From: Theropithecus gelada
Lineage: Eukaryota; Chordata; Mammalia; Primates; Cercopithecidae
Reading direction: 5' to 3'
Assembly: GCF_003255815.1 (NCBI RefSeq)
Contig: NC_037689.1
Location: 141,413,789-141,477,788 of the forward strand
DNA: 64,000 nt
Part shown: in pieces, positions 45,861-56,622 of the stretch
How the letters are laid out: each line of letters starts with the position of its first letter
Numbering within the stretch: position 1 is the first letter of the stretch
The notes under the pieces: model-generated
Database searches by the model: none
Told to the model about the DNA's origin: nothing
Seen by the model: only the letters and a program-made list of their open reading frames with translations
Made by a program: the position numbers and the translations under genes

Positions 45861-46859
45861 ATTTCTATACTAAATTAATCCAGAAAATCCTGGGCTGTCG
45901 TCATCTTCATTGTGCGATATACTGTCATATTAGATTGCTGATCTGGTTCATTTCAGAGTCACCCACCATGAATGACCATCTTGGATTTCATAGATACATA
46001 TGGGTAATTCACAATGAAAGCTAACAGTTTCAGATAGAACACAGTATGTGTTTCCAATCCCAAGTCTGCAGTAGTTCTAAAGGACTTCTCTGTGTGACCA
46101 GATGGTGCTAGGGACAACATGTGACCCCGATAGTGTTCACATTGAGGCTCTAAGTTCAGTTAAAGGCTTTCAGACAATAAGACACTTCAGAAAAGTTTAC
46201 TACTTTAAATGTTAATACTGGGTATTTTCACCTCAAATTATTTCAAAAATAAGAAACTGAAATCTTTAAGAATATAATGGGAAGGTAACATCTTGGTGTC
46301 ATGATTTTCACAGTTTTTCCAGTTCACATTGAAAAAATATCTTTCTTTGCTCTTATTGGAGTTATAAATTAAGCTTACTTGTATCGTTAATCATAGCAAA
46401 TTGGAACCCTTCAAGATTTCTTTTTTTATAAAAGAGAAAAAATTTCCAATCAGCCATACAAGCTCCATTTTTGCCCACACAATCACCAATAATTGACATA
46501 ACATTAAATAGTTTCCATGGCTTCATTAGAATTTATTCTAAATATATTAGCTTCTGAATGCAGGATTGAAAAATTAAAGTAGGTGTGAAATAGAGTGAAA
46601 AAAAGACCCTGAAACACATTTTTGCCATCATCTAAATGCAGACGTGCACACACACGCTACACATACCTTTTGAAAAGCCTAGTAGTTCATGTTCAGAGTT
46701 TTTAAATATTTGGATGATGCACTCTGGGTGACGTAGGAGATAAATTTTAAAAAGAGAGATGGTGGCGATGATAATGATATAATAAATTGATGGGAGAATA
46801 AATCTCATTCTTAGAAGCATAGGATTTTTGTCTCCTAGAGAAATATATAACATACTTAA
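44963..46859. other. Unassigned DNA with a (TC)n run
   Basis: No gene or nameable repeat along 1.9 kb. A (TC)n run of about 17 units lies at 45824-45860. Frames at 45788-46024 and 46632-46853 are chance. Confidence 0.45.
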
Positions 46860-47300
46860 CTCATCTAGTATAGAACAGTATTTGTTTCTTTCTGATTATA
46901 AAAATAATACATACTTATTATTGAAAGTTAAAAAATTGAGTTTTTTTAAAGTAAAATCACCAGTAATCTTACTACCGAGATCACTGCTCAACAATTTCTT
47001 TTCTTTTATTCCAGTCTTTTTCCAGTGTTTGTGTGTATTTGAATGGCAAAATAGGAATCATAGTTAATATGCTTTATATATTACCCTGTACTTTTTATTT
47101 TTCACTTCATTAATTTTTGGCCACTATAATTTTTCTCATTAATGTTACTGTGAAACATTATTTTTAAATTCTTCATAATAATCTATCCAAATCCTATGAA
47201 AAGTCTTCAAGATTTTCATAATTTATTTTGGGACATTTTGTGACATTAAGGCTCATTTCTTTCCAGGTTATTGTAAATAAAGCCAAGCTTAACATCTCTG
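46860..47300 (-). mobile_element. Old L1M 3' region (reverse)
   Basis: On + it reads gattataaaaataatacata, gtaaaatcaccagtaatct, ttattccagtctttttccag, ccactataatttttctcatt, the reversed 3' region of old L1s. Confidence 0.7.
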
Positions 47301-47303
47301 TGC

Positions 47304-47393
47304 ATAACCTTTTACTAATTGTCACACCATCATTTAATTACTCTTTCTATAATCTTTTACTGATTGTCACAAGATCATTTAATTATTCTTTCT
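47304..47393 (+). repeat. 45-bp tandem duplication
   Basis: Two adjacent 45-bp units (47304-47348 and 47349-47393) begin ataa[c/t]cttttact and end ttctttct, with six differences. Confidence 0.92.
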
Positions 47394-47499
47394 CTACTCA
47401 CTGACATATGATACAATCTTTAGCTCCATTTTAACGCATGCAAATATTTACATCTTTAAAAAAATTATCCTGTGATTTTACTTCTATCTTCAGCTACTG

Positions 47500-47836
47500 G
47501 TCTGTTGACCTTCAAAGCCATTTTTTAAAATTAATTGTCCGTATTAACTCTCTCCAATCCCTTACTTCCCACATACTACTAAGGCGTTTCAACCGGATTT
47601 TGCTCCCACTGCTGTACTGAAACTTCTCCAACTAAGGTTACTAAGGAAACCAGTATCAGTAATGTAATATAAACCTTCAAAAATTGTATTTCTTAATGTC
47701 GCAGTAATGTCCAATGTAATTGACACCTACCTCCTTGAAGCACTCTTTGCCCTGAGTTTGTATGACATCAGTCTCCTAGTTTCTTACCTTTGCCTTTTCG
47801 TTCACATTTCCTTTGCTAATTTGTCCAATCTACGTA
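47500..47836 (+). repeat. L2 LINE, internal part
   Basis: It reads cccactgctgtactgaaac, ctccaactaaggttacta, gtaattgacacctacctcc, ttgaagcactctttgccctg, atgacatcagtctcctag, an internal L2 coding region, heavily decayed. The MaLR LTR at 47838 cuts it. Confidence 0.65.
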
Positions 47837-47837
47837 A

Positions 47838-48234
47838 CCCTCTAATATAGTTTGGATATTTATCCCCTCCAAATCTCATCTTGAAACATCTGAGGTGGAT
47901 ACTAATGGGAGGCATTTGAGTCATGCCATGGGGCAAGATCCCTGGCAAATGGCTTGGCGCCTTCCTGAAGTAATGGGTGAATGTGAGATATATTTGTTGA
48001 AAAGAGTCTGAGACCTCCCCCATCTCTCTCTTGCTCCTTTTTTCATCATGTGACCTGCCTACTCTCCCTTTGTCTTTCTTCACGGTTGTAAGTTTCCTGA
48101 GGCTTCGCCAGAAGCAGATGCTGGTGCCATGCTCATACAGCCTGCAGAACCTTGAGCCGAATACAACTTTTTTCTTTATTAATTGCCCAGTCTCCAGTAA
48201 TAGTCTTTATGGCCAAGGCAAAACAGATGAACAC
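47838..48234 (+). mobile_element. MaLR LTR (MSTA/MSTB type), solo
   Basis: Full LTR order: atagtttggatatttatccc, ccaaatctcatcttgaaac, ggatactaatgggaggcat, atggcttggcgccttcctga, cgccagaagcagatgctggt, cctgcagaaccttgagcc, attgcccagtctccag. It lies inside an L2. The flanks ccctc and ctctt could be a decayed 5-bp duplication. No internal sequence remains. Confidence 0.87.
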
Positions 48235-48289
48235 ACTCTTGAATTTTGGAATTATTCAAGACTCTTGTTCTAAGGGACCTTCACTTCTC

Positions 48290-48640
48290 CATGTAGACAT
48301 TCAAACTTTTTCACTTTGCAAATATATGCTTATTGCTCAAGGCAAATTTAAATTTTGTCTCATTTGACCTGATTCTACTGGGTTTTTCTGACTCTATCAG
48401 ATTTCTCAGATTAACTAACATATAGAAATTTTGTCTAATGAGATCATAACATTTACCACTCATCTCTAGTTTAGCACTCATTACCTTGTGTTTTAATTAT
48501 ATTATATATTTGTTTTCTCCACTATTGATTTTCTGACTGACAGAAACCATATTTTGCTCATGTTTTTATCTTCCATAGTGCTTCCCACAGTCCAGGCCCT
48601 TAGTAAGTGCTCATTTAATGCTTATTGAATGAATGCGTAA
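48290..48640 (+). repeat. L2 LINE 3' end
   Basis: It reads cattaccttgtgttttaatt, gactgacagaaaccatattt, ttagtaagtgctcatttaat, ttattgaatgaatgcg. It is probably the 3' part of the L2 interrupted by the MaLR LTR. Confidence 0.7.
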
Positions 48641-49285
48641 ATTGTAGCTGCTCTAATAAAGCAAATGTGATTGCATGGAGGAAGAATCCCATCAAAATAG
48701 CATAGCTAAATATTAGAAGTATGGTAAGGATACATGAGCATTTACAGAATATAGTAATAGGAAATGTAACGTGACCTCATGAGAATTTAGAATCAAGATA
48801 GTTTTTCTGTGTGTGTGTATGTGTGTGTTTATGTCCATGTGTCTGTGTGCTGCTCCATTCTCCTGCTTCTCTCTCAGAGAAGCCTTCTCTCCTTAACTCT
48901 CAGCAAATACACATGACTAATCAGGGATACCCCAGAATTGGAGCCTCTGCCCATGACTCTACATGACTCTTGAACTAAATTTCCCACTAATGACTGACCC
49001 AGTCACTGGACCCCAATTAAAGTTTCTAGTGAAGAGTATTTGAGTGGTCTGATGAGAATATAATGGTCAGGTGTCCATCTGTATTCCATTCACTTGTGAT
49101 GAGGGATTGATTTCATTAAATGGTACATGTGTAAACTTGCCCTTATTATCGGCTATGGACTGGGAATCTTTTTAAAAGTCATGATATAGGTTGTATGATC
49201 ACACTGGGAAACTCTAAGAAACAATGCCATGATTGCCTTTTAAAGTTTTAATGCCATTAGAATTTTTGCTAATTCAGAACTATGT
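48641..49285. other. Unassigned DNA with a GT-rich tract
   Basis: A (GT)n-like tract lies at 48807-48852. No gene or nameable repeat otherwise. Confidence 0.45.
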
Positions 49286-49800
49286 TCCATGCAGCTCTGT
49301 GCTTTGTAGTCCCTATTCCTGTCTTGATCCTCAACGATTTTAACGTTCCTATGGAAAATTCTCTCAACACCAAGGGTTCTCAGTTCCTGAACTTTCTCTC
49401 TTCCAATGATTATGCCTTCCATCCCACTTCAGCCACTCACTCCCACTCATGTCTGAAAATAACTACCAATAACTGCAAATACTAGGTAATCTGAATGGCA
49501 AGCAACCCACTCTCTTGACTGCCATTTCCTATCTTTCTGGCTCAATTCCTCTAGAACTACAATTCCAACATTCTTTGCTCCCACCAGGACCATAAATATT
49601 ACTATCTTTTGACTATCATGTATTTGATATGTTTTCTTTCCTTCTTGTCTATCTTAAATTTGATTTTGCATGATAATAATCACCATTTGCACACATCTTT
49701 AATACTCTTGAACTTATCACTTTATAATATATTCTTGATAAAAGTAAAACTTGTATTAAATCCTATGTTTCCTATTCAACATATGAACCAGTAATCTTTG
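49286..49800 (+). pseudogene. L2 LINE ORF2 endonuclease-domain relic
   Basis: The frame at 49282-49485 contains VLILNDFNVPMENSLNTKGS and then LSSNDYAFHPTSATHSHS. This is the stretch around the catalytic DFN motif of the apurinic-like endonuclease of L2 (GDFN in active enzymes, NDFN here) and the following DLVLHPTSATHSHG-like part. Downstream it decays further. L2 copies of this region are rare compared with the 3' end. It is long dead and lies upstream of a further L2 piece at 49855. Confidence 0.75.
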
Positions 49801-49854
49801 ACACTTTTCCCTTCTTTATTTATAACATCTTTTACAAAGTCCTATCACTTTTGC

Positions 49855-50180
49855 CTCTTAAAAGTTTATTTTCTTCATTCAACCATTAATTTTTGCCAGT
49901 GTTATTTCAACAGCCTCTTCACTCTCTACTTTTTATTTATGTGAGTACTTCTCTAATCCAGTCTCCACAAAAATATCAGGTCTGAAATTCAAACATGCAC
50001 ATATTACTTCATTGGTTAAAATTATTTAATGTTTCCCATTACCTGTTGAATAAATTCAAACCTTTTAAAATAGAGTAAAAGCTTTTCTAATCCTCATTTC
50101 TTAAAGCTTCTTGGCTTATATTTTATACCACTGCAGCAATGAAGTTCATACAGCCATAGCATGTAGTTGTGTACAACCAT
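49855..50180 (+). repeat. L2 LINE, 3' half piece
   Basis: It reads caacagcctcttcactctct, tctaatccagtctccacaa, tgtttcccattacctgttga, ataaattcaaaccttttaaa, in L2 order (ggcttcccattgcc...gataaagtccaaactcc). Confidence 0.6.
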
Positions 50181-50830
50181 ATTTACTGGGATGATAGCAT
50201 TTGTAGATACCAATATTCTCTCTAATATTTCATAATTTTTGTCATATTTTTATTTCTTTTCATGGGATACCCTCTTTGTTTATTTTCATCTAGAAATACC
50301 AGAAAGATAGAGGCAGATAGTTTAATGATATCAGGATCCTATATTGATGCATTCAAATTTTTCAATCCCTCCCTTACCACCACCTGAATGAGAATGTAGC
50401 TTTTCTGATGCTAATTTTGGTTTTAACTAATTTTGGCTTTAAAACCATGCACACATGCCCTGAAATGGTCTAGGATACACTGTTTTGCTCTGTTCTGTTG
50501 CAATAAAATTACTAGCTCTGTGTATAAAAGAGGAGTGGGAAAGAAAGTCTGGAACTTCACAAATCGAGCAAGATGCCAATTTGTAAAGAAAGTATAACTG
50601 CAACTGCATGGAGTAAAAAAAAAATACATCAAAATATGCTACATCTGTTCTTACCTTGTGTTGCCATTTCACTTCAAGTAAAAACTTCTTATGCTTGGAA
50701 AATTAAATTGAGAGTTTAATAAAATGTTATACTTGGGAGTATATGTGCTAACTTCTCTGACATTCAAAAATACTTTTAGTGAGATGTAGAAGTTTTTAAG
50801 TATCAAATTTGTAAAGATTAAGCAGATGTT
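50181..50830. other. Unassigned AT-rich DNA
   Basis: No gene or nameable repeat is visible. Confidence 0.45.
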
Positions 50831-51012
50831 AGAAGTAAACATTTCTCAATATTTATAGCAATCTTTTAGAAATATATATAAAACAATTTTAAATTGCAAT
50901 GTTTTTTAAACATTTCTCAATATTTATAGCAATCTTTTAGAAATATATATAAAACAATTTTAAATTGCAATGTTTTTTAGGTCAAAAATTCAAAGTCTAG
51001 AAATATATAATA
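50831..51012 (+). repeat. Rearranged locus: unit A with a perfect 71-bp tandem duplication
   Basis: 50837-50907 and 50908-50978 are identical over 71 bp. Without the extra unit the block is 111 bp (agaagtaaac at the start, gaaatatataata at the end). The same 111 bp recurs inverted at 51502-51612. Confidence 0.96.
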
Positions 51013-51274
51013 ATGGATTAACCTGACAATTAGGTGAGGGTATACATGCACACACATATGCACACAAATGATCTTATCAAATAACTGTCTAAATAATAAA
51101 AAACTGGAAACAGATGATTAATGAAATGTATTTTAACAAGTCCACAAAATGGTGCACCATGTAACTGTTGGTGGTAATGAAAAATATTTGTATTAATTGA
51201 CATAAAAAGGCACCACAACATATTTTGGAGTGGCAATAGCAGAGTGCATGGAGCATTTAGGACAACACACACAC

Positions 51275-51505
51275 CTACATCCTCAGACATGGTGTATATA
51301 TGACTAAGGATACATCTGAAAAGACATTTTCAACACACTGAAAATTTTTAATGCTACTCTTTTTGGCTCCTTTTACTTTCTTTATTACAATTCTATGTGT
51401 TGTTTGCATTTTTCACAATGATTACATATCAATTTTTATAATCTGATGAAAAGTTATTAAATTTAATTTAAATGTTAAACCATTAAAGTACAAGGAGAAT
51501 ATATT
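51275..51505 (+). repeat. Rearranged locus: segment B, full form
   Basis: B1 (51275-51333, from ctacatcctcagacatgg), a 115-bp middle part, and B2 (51449-51505, aaaagttattaaatttaatt to gaatatatt). B1 and B2 recur directly joined at 51618-51731. Confidence 0.93.
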
Positions 51506-51612
51506 ATATATTTCTAGAGTTTGAATTTTTGACCTGAAAAATATTGCAGTTTAAAATTGCTTTACATATCTTTCTAAAAGATTGCTATAAATATTGAGAA
51601 ATGTTTACTTCT
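51502..51612 (-). repeat. Rearranged locus: inverted copy of unit A
   Basis: It is the reverse complement of unit A without the 71-bp extra copy, with seven differences over 111 bp. It starts in the last four bases of segment B (tatt), a 4-bp microhomology. Confidence 0.95.
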
Positions 51613-51617
51613 CATGT

Positions 51618-51731
51618 CTACATCCTCAGACATGGTGTATACATGACTAAGGATACATCTGAAAAGACATTTTCAAAAGTTATTAAATTTAATTTAAATG
51701 TTAAACCATGAAAGTACAAGGAGAATATATT
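51618..51731 (+). repeat. Rearranged locus: copy of segment B lacking its middle
   Basis: 59 bp of B1 (one difference) joined to B2 (one difference) at a short AA(AA) microhomology. After it the sequence goes on with catgaatgg, which probably followed B2 originally. Confidence 0.94.
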
Positions 51732-51924
51732 CATGAATGGTTTTATTTTTAAATGGATGGGAAATGGATTTTAAGCTTAATACCTAAGTCAAATTTAATA
51801 CAGAAAGAGATACCTAGTTTTGACCGCATAGTAAGAATTTAAGCAATGCAAATTGCAAAACTCATGAACAAACACTAACAACCATAAACAAATATTACAG
51901 TTACATGAGATATTGGATTAAAGA

Positions 51925-52258
51925 ATGTGTTTACAACATGTTGAGGCTGAGATTGCTGAAATGACAGAAGTAGAGTTCAGAATATGGAGAGGAATGAAAT
52001 TTACTGAGTTAAAGCAGTACATTGTAACCCAATGCAAGGAAGACAAAAATCATGATAAAATATTACTGGAGCTCATAGATAAAATAGCCAGGATAGAAAG
52101 GAATGTAATTGACCTGATAGAGCTGAAAAACACACTACAGGAATTTCATAATGCAATCATAAGTAGTAATAGCAGAAAAGACCAAGTGGAGGAAAGAACC
52201 TCAGTGCTTAAAGACTACCTTTCTGAAACAACACTTGTTTCTTCAAAACTATTGAAAT
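51925..52258 (+). pseudogene. Old L1 ORF1 fragment (coiled-coil part)
   Basis: The 113-codon frame reads EFRIWRGMKFTELKQYI, then ILLELIDKIARIERNVIDLI and ELKNTLQEFHNAII, the coiled-coil region of an old L1 ORF1. Homology stops at about 52250, and DNA of other origin follows. The part 52078-52216 occurs again at 52549-52687. Confidence 0.75.
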
Positions 52259-52339
52259 TTAAATAAATAAGTAAATAAATATCTCATTACAAAGAAAATT
52301 AAAGAAGAATATGATTTCTTCCTAAAGAATTGACTTTGC

Positions 52340-52515
52340 TATCTATTAAGACACTAATTTTATTTTTCTTTATTTGTCTGCTGATTGTTTCCCCAATGAG
52401 ATGGTAAGCTCCCTGAGGACAGGGACTATGTCTGCTTTTATATTGCATATTCCACCTTCAGCTTAGCACAGTGTCTTCGTAATACTTTGGAAACTTTAAA
52501 TAAATATTCGTTCAA
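52340..52515 (+). repeat. L2 LINE 3' end between two ORF1 fragments
   Basis: Recognisable tail: tttatttgtctgctgattgt, gagatggtaagctccctgag, gacagggactatgtctgctt, tagcacagtgtcttcg, taaataaatattcg. Confidence 0.85.
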
Positions 52516-52548
52516 ATAATAAAAAAAGAAACATTGCAGAAGCCAACA

Positions 52549-53317
52549 GACAAAATAGCCAGGATAGAGAATAATGTAATTGACTTGGTAGGGCTGAAAA
52601 ACACACTACAAGAATTTCACAGTACAATCACAAGTAGTAATAGCAGAATAGACAAAGCAAAAGAATGAATCTCAGAGCTCAAGACTTCCCTTCTGAAATA
52701 AGACAGGCACACAAGAATAAAGAAAAAACAGTGAAAATGAATGAACAAAACCTCTGAGAAATATGAGATTATGTAATGAGACTGAATATATGACTGGTGC
52801 ACCTGAAATAGATGGGGAGAATGGAACCAACTTAGAAAACATATTTCAGAATATCATCCGTGAAACCTTCCCCAACTTAGCTAGAGAGGACAGCATTCAA
52901 ATTCAGGAAATGCAGAGCACCCCAGTAAGATACTCTATGAAAAGATCATCAACAAGACACATAACCACCTGGTTTTCTAAGGTCAAAATGAAAGAAAAAA
53001 TGTTAAAGGCAGCCAGAGAGAAAGGCCATGTCACCTACCAAGGGAAGTACATCATACTAACAGCAGACCTCTGAGCTGAAGCCCTATAAATCAGAAGAAA
53101 TAGGGCACTAAAATTCAATGTTCTTAAAGAAAGAATCTCCAACCCAGAATTTTATATCTGGACAAACTAAGCTTCATAATAAAAGGAGAAATAAGATTCT
53201 TTCCAGGGAAGCAAATGCTGAAGAAATTTATTACCACCAGAACTGCCTTACAAGAGCTCCTGAAGAAATCACTAAATATGGAAAGGAAAGACCATTACCA
53301 GCCACTAAAAAAACACA
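52549..53317 (+). pseudogene. Old L1 ORF1, C-terminal half
   Basis: Frame 52763-53074: EIDGENGTNLENIFQNIIRE, TFPNLAREDSIQIQEMQSTP, then KMKEKMLKAAREKGHVTYQG. This is the RRM and C-terminal domain of ORF1p. The next frame (53118-53321) carries the final part with a shift. Several in-frame stops make it dead. Confidence 0.85.
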
Positions 53318-53391
53318 CTGAAGTACACAGAAAAGTGATATTATGAAGCAAACACATAAACAAGTCTGCAAAATAACCAGCTAACATCATG

Positions 53392-55065
53392 ATGACAGGA
53401 TCTAATCCACAAATAACAATAGTAATACTAAATGTAAATGGGCTAAATGACCCAATTAAAAGACACAGAATGACAAACTAGATAAAGAACCAAGATCCAT
53501 TGCCATGCTGCCTTCAAGAGACCCATCTCACATGCTAAGACACACGTAGGTTCAAAAAAAAAAAAATGGAGGAAAATTCCATTCTTTCCAAGAACATGAA
53601 AAACAGAAAAAAAACAGAAGTTGCTAGCCTAGTTTCTGACATAACAGACGTAAAACCAATAAAGATAAAAAAAGACAAAGAAGGGCGTTGCATAATGGTA
53701 AAGGTTTCAATTCAACATGAAGGTCTAAGTATCCTAAATATGTATGTGCCCAGCATAGAAGTGCTCAAATTCATAGAGACCTTCAAAGACACTTAGACTT
53801 CCACACAATACACTACAGAGCTACAGTAACCAAAACAGCACAACACTTGTACAAAAACAAGCAAATAGATCAAGAGAACAGAATATAGAACCCAGAAATA
53901 AGACCACACACCCACAGCTATCTGATCTTTGACAAACTTGACAAAAACAAGCAATCGTGAAAGGATTCCGTGTATGCGGAAGATTAAAACTGGACCCCTT
54001 TCTTACACTTTAGACAAAAATCAACTCAAGATGGATTAAAGACTGAAATGTAAAACCCAAAACTATAAAAACCCTGGAAGACAAGCTAGGCAATATTATT
54101 CAGGATGTAGGCATGGGCAAAGATTTCATGAGGAAGATGCCAAAACCAATTGCAACAAAAGCAAAAATTGACAAGTGGAATCTAATTAAAATTAAGAGCT
54201 TCTCCACAGTCAAGGATACTATCAATAGAGTAATCTGACAATCTACAGAATGGGAGAAAATATCTGCAAACTATGCATCTAGCAAAGGTCGAGTATCCTG
54301 AATCTATAAGAAAGTTAATACATTTACAAGAAAAAAAAAAAACACTTCATTAAAAAGTGGGCAAAGGACATGAACAGACTCTTCTCAAAAGAAGACATAC
54401 ATGTGACCCACACAATCTGATGAAGCTGAACATCACTGATCACTGGAGAAATGCAAATCAAAACCACCATGAGACACAATCTCACACCAGTCAGAATGAC
54501 TATTAATAAAAAGTCAAAAAATAACAGATGCTGGTGAAGTTGTAGAGAAAAGGGAAGGCCTATACACTGTTGGTGGGAGTGTAAATTAGTTCAACCATTG
54601 TGAAAGACAGTGTGGTGATTCTTCAAAGACTTAAAGATGGAAATGCCATTCATCCCAGCAATCCTATTTCTGGGCATATACTCAAAGGAATATAAATTAT
54701 TCTATTAAAAAGATACATGCATGTGTATGTTCATTGCAACATTATTCACAAGAGCAAAGACATGGAAAAAACCTAAATGCCTATCAATGATAGACTGAAC
54801 AAACAAAATGTGGTACATATAGACCATGGAATACTATGCAGACAAAAAAAGGAATGAGATCATGTCCTTTGCAGGAACATGGATGGAGTTAGGGGCCATT
54901 ATCTTTAGCAAACTAATGCAGGAACAGACAACCAAATACTGCATGTTCTCATTTATAAGTGGGAGTGAAAAAATGAGAAGACATGGACACATAGAGAGGA
55001 ACAACACACACTCGGGCCTATCAGAGGGCGGAAGGTGGCAGGAGGGAGAGAATCAGGAAAAATAA
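53392..55065 (+). pseudogene. Old L1 ORF2 with internal deletion
   Basis: The start atgacaggatctaatccaca is the ORF2 start region. The endonuclease part runs to about 53803 (frame 53566-53796: GRCIMVKVSIQHEGLSILNM, YVPSIE). From 53805 cactacagagctacagtaac belongs to the end of the RT domain. The C-terminal frame 54826-55065 starts MEYYADKKRNEIMSFAGTWM. The catalytic RT region is lost. Confidence 0.85.
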
Positions 55066-55204
55066 CTAATGGGTACTAGGCTTAATACTTGAGTGATGAA
55101 ATAATCTGCACAACAAAGCCCCATGACATAAGTTTACTTATGTAAGAAACCTGCACTTGTACCCCTGAATTTAAAAGTTAAATAAAACCCTCAAAAGTAA
55201 AAAG

Positions 55205-55765
55205 AACAAATAATAATGGATTAACATTTCTAAAATATAAGGAATAGTTGCAAATAAGCTTATACGATTTAACTAATTGACATTAAATGATGTTACTAAA
55301 TTATTTAAAAATTGAATACAATGTGAATTTATTTTAATAATCATTTATCTATAGCAAATAGAGAATGTCAGAATATTACTTTTTCTTGTGTCACCTATTG
55401 GAATGGACAAGGCTTTTCTGGAAAGTCATACACAAAATCAGTGAAAATTCTCAGGAACTGGTTCTATGTGCTTTTATAGAAATGACACTTTTAAACTATA
55501 AGTAAGTTTCCTTTTTTTTTCCAAAGATAGAATTGTTTTTTTCTTTAAAAAAAAGACATGATACTATAAACTGTAACTCTCAACACCCCAAGCAATACAA
55601 AGAAGCAAAGCAAATCTGTAGATGTTTACAAACCATCACTGATTGATTCTGAATATACAAACATAAGGATACTTCTTAGTTGTTCTGTGGTTTTCTTCTC
55701 TTTAATTCAGATGCTGTACATAGCAGACACATCTCTCAACTCCCTTCACCTTTATTTAAATGGAG
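55205..55765. other. Unassigned DNA
   Basis: No gene or nameable repeat is visible. Confidence 0.45.
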
Positions 55766-55769
55766 CAGC

Positions 55770-55970
55770 TATAACATGGTGAAAAAACATGGACTTTAGA
55801 GTCAGTGAGTGTTTCTTTTTGAATGACAGATGTTGTAAGCCTCAGCATTTAAATTACTGAATCAAAGAATATAAGGTTAATTATACCTCCTAAAAAGGCA
55901 GCTAGTAGGGTGTATATAAAGCCTCTAGCAAAATTACTGGCACATAATATGAGTTCAATAAAATAACTAT
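55770..55970 (+). repeat. MIR remnant
   Basis: It reads acatggactttagagtcagt, gtaagcctcagcatttaaat, ggttaattatacctcctaa, aaaattactggcacataata, in MIR order. Confidence 0.7.
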
Positions 55971-56382
55971 AATAATTGTCATCCTTAACAATTATGGGAG
56001 GTGATAAGTGTGGGAATGTACTTTCTGTCTCTGAGGAGGACTTATAAATTTCTTACCATTTCATCTCCATTGGTAGGACTTAGTTTTAAGACAATGACAT
56101 AGAAGTATAGTTTATCAGTACATGCAATGTGAGAAGCTTTGAGACTTGAAATCTTGCCCTTCAGAGATGGACACTGACATATTTGTTGGTCCATGAACAG
56201 GTCACTCAGCTCAAGCATGAAGGACTAATTTTGTGGAATTCTGCTCTGAGCTAATTGTATTTTTAAATTGTCCTCATTTGAAATTTGTGAATGTTAGTAA
56301 AAATTAATTAACACAATGAAAAGTAAACTAAAACATTGGACGTACAAGGTATCTATTTGTTAGACTACTAGACTGGGAATTG

Positions 56383-56397
56383 CTAACCACTGTTTTA
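56383..56397. repeat. 15-bp L1 target-site duplication, left
   Basis: ctaaccactgtttta, identical to 61077-61091. Confidence 0.95.
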
Positions 56398-56622
56398 TTA
56401 TTTTTTTATTTTTATTTTTTTTATTATACTTTAAGTTCTAGGGTACCTGTGCACAACGTGCAGGTTTGTTACATAAGTATACATGTGCCATGTTGGTGTG
56501 CTGCACTCATTAACTCGTCATTTACATTAGGTGTATCTCCTAATGCTATCCCTCCCCCACTCCTCTCCACATTGGCCCCAGTGTGTGATGTTCCCCTTCC
56601 TGTGTCCAAGTGATCTCATTGT

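Larger units (their letters stand above)
52549..55200 (+). mobile_element. Old L1, 5' truncated in ORF1 and with a large ORF2 deletion
   Basis: It holds the ORF1 C-terminal half, the ORF1/ORF2 spacer, ORF2 start (53392), the early endonuclease domain, a deletion junction at about 53803, the ORF2 C-terminal part, a short 3' UTR and an end like ttaaataaaaccctcaaaag. The join connects endonuclease sequence with the late RT region, so about 2.2 kb is missing compared with other L1 copies. Confidence 0.82.
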
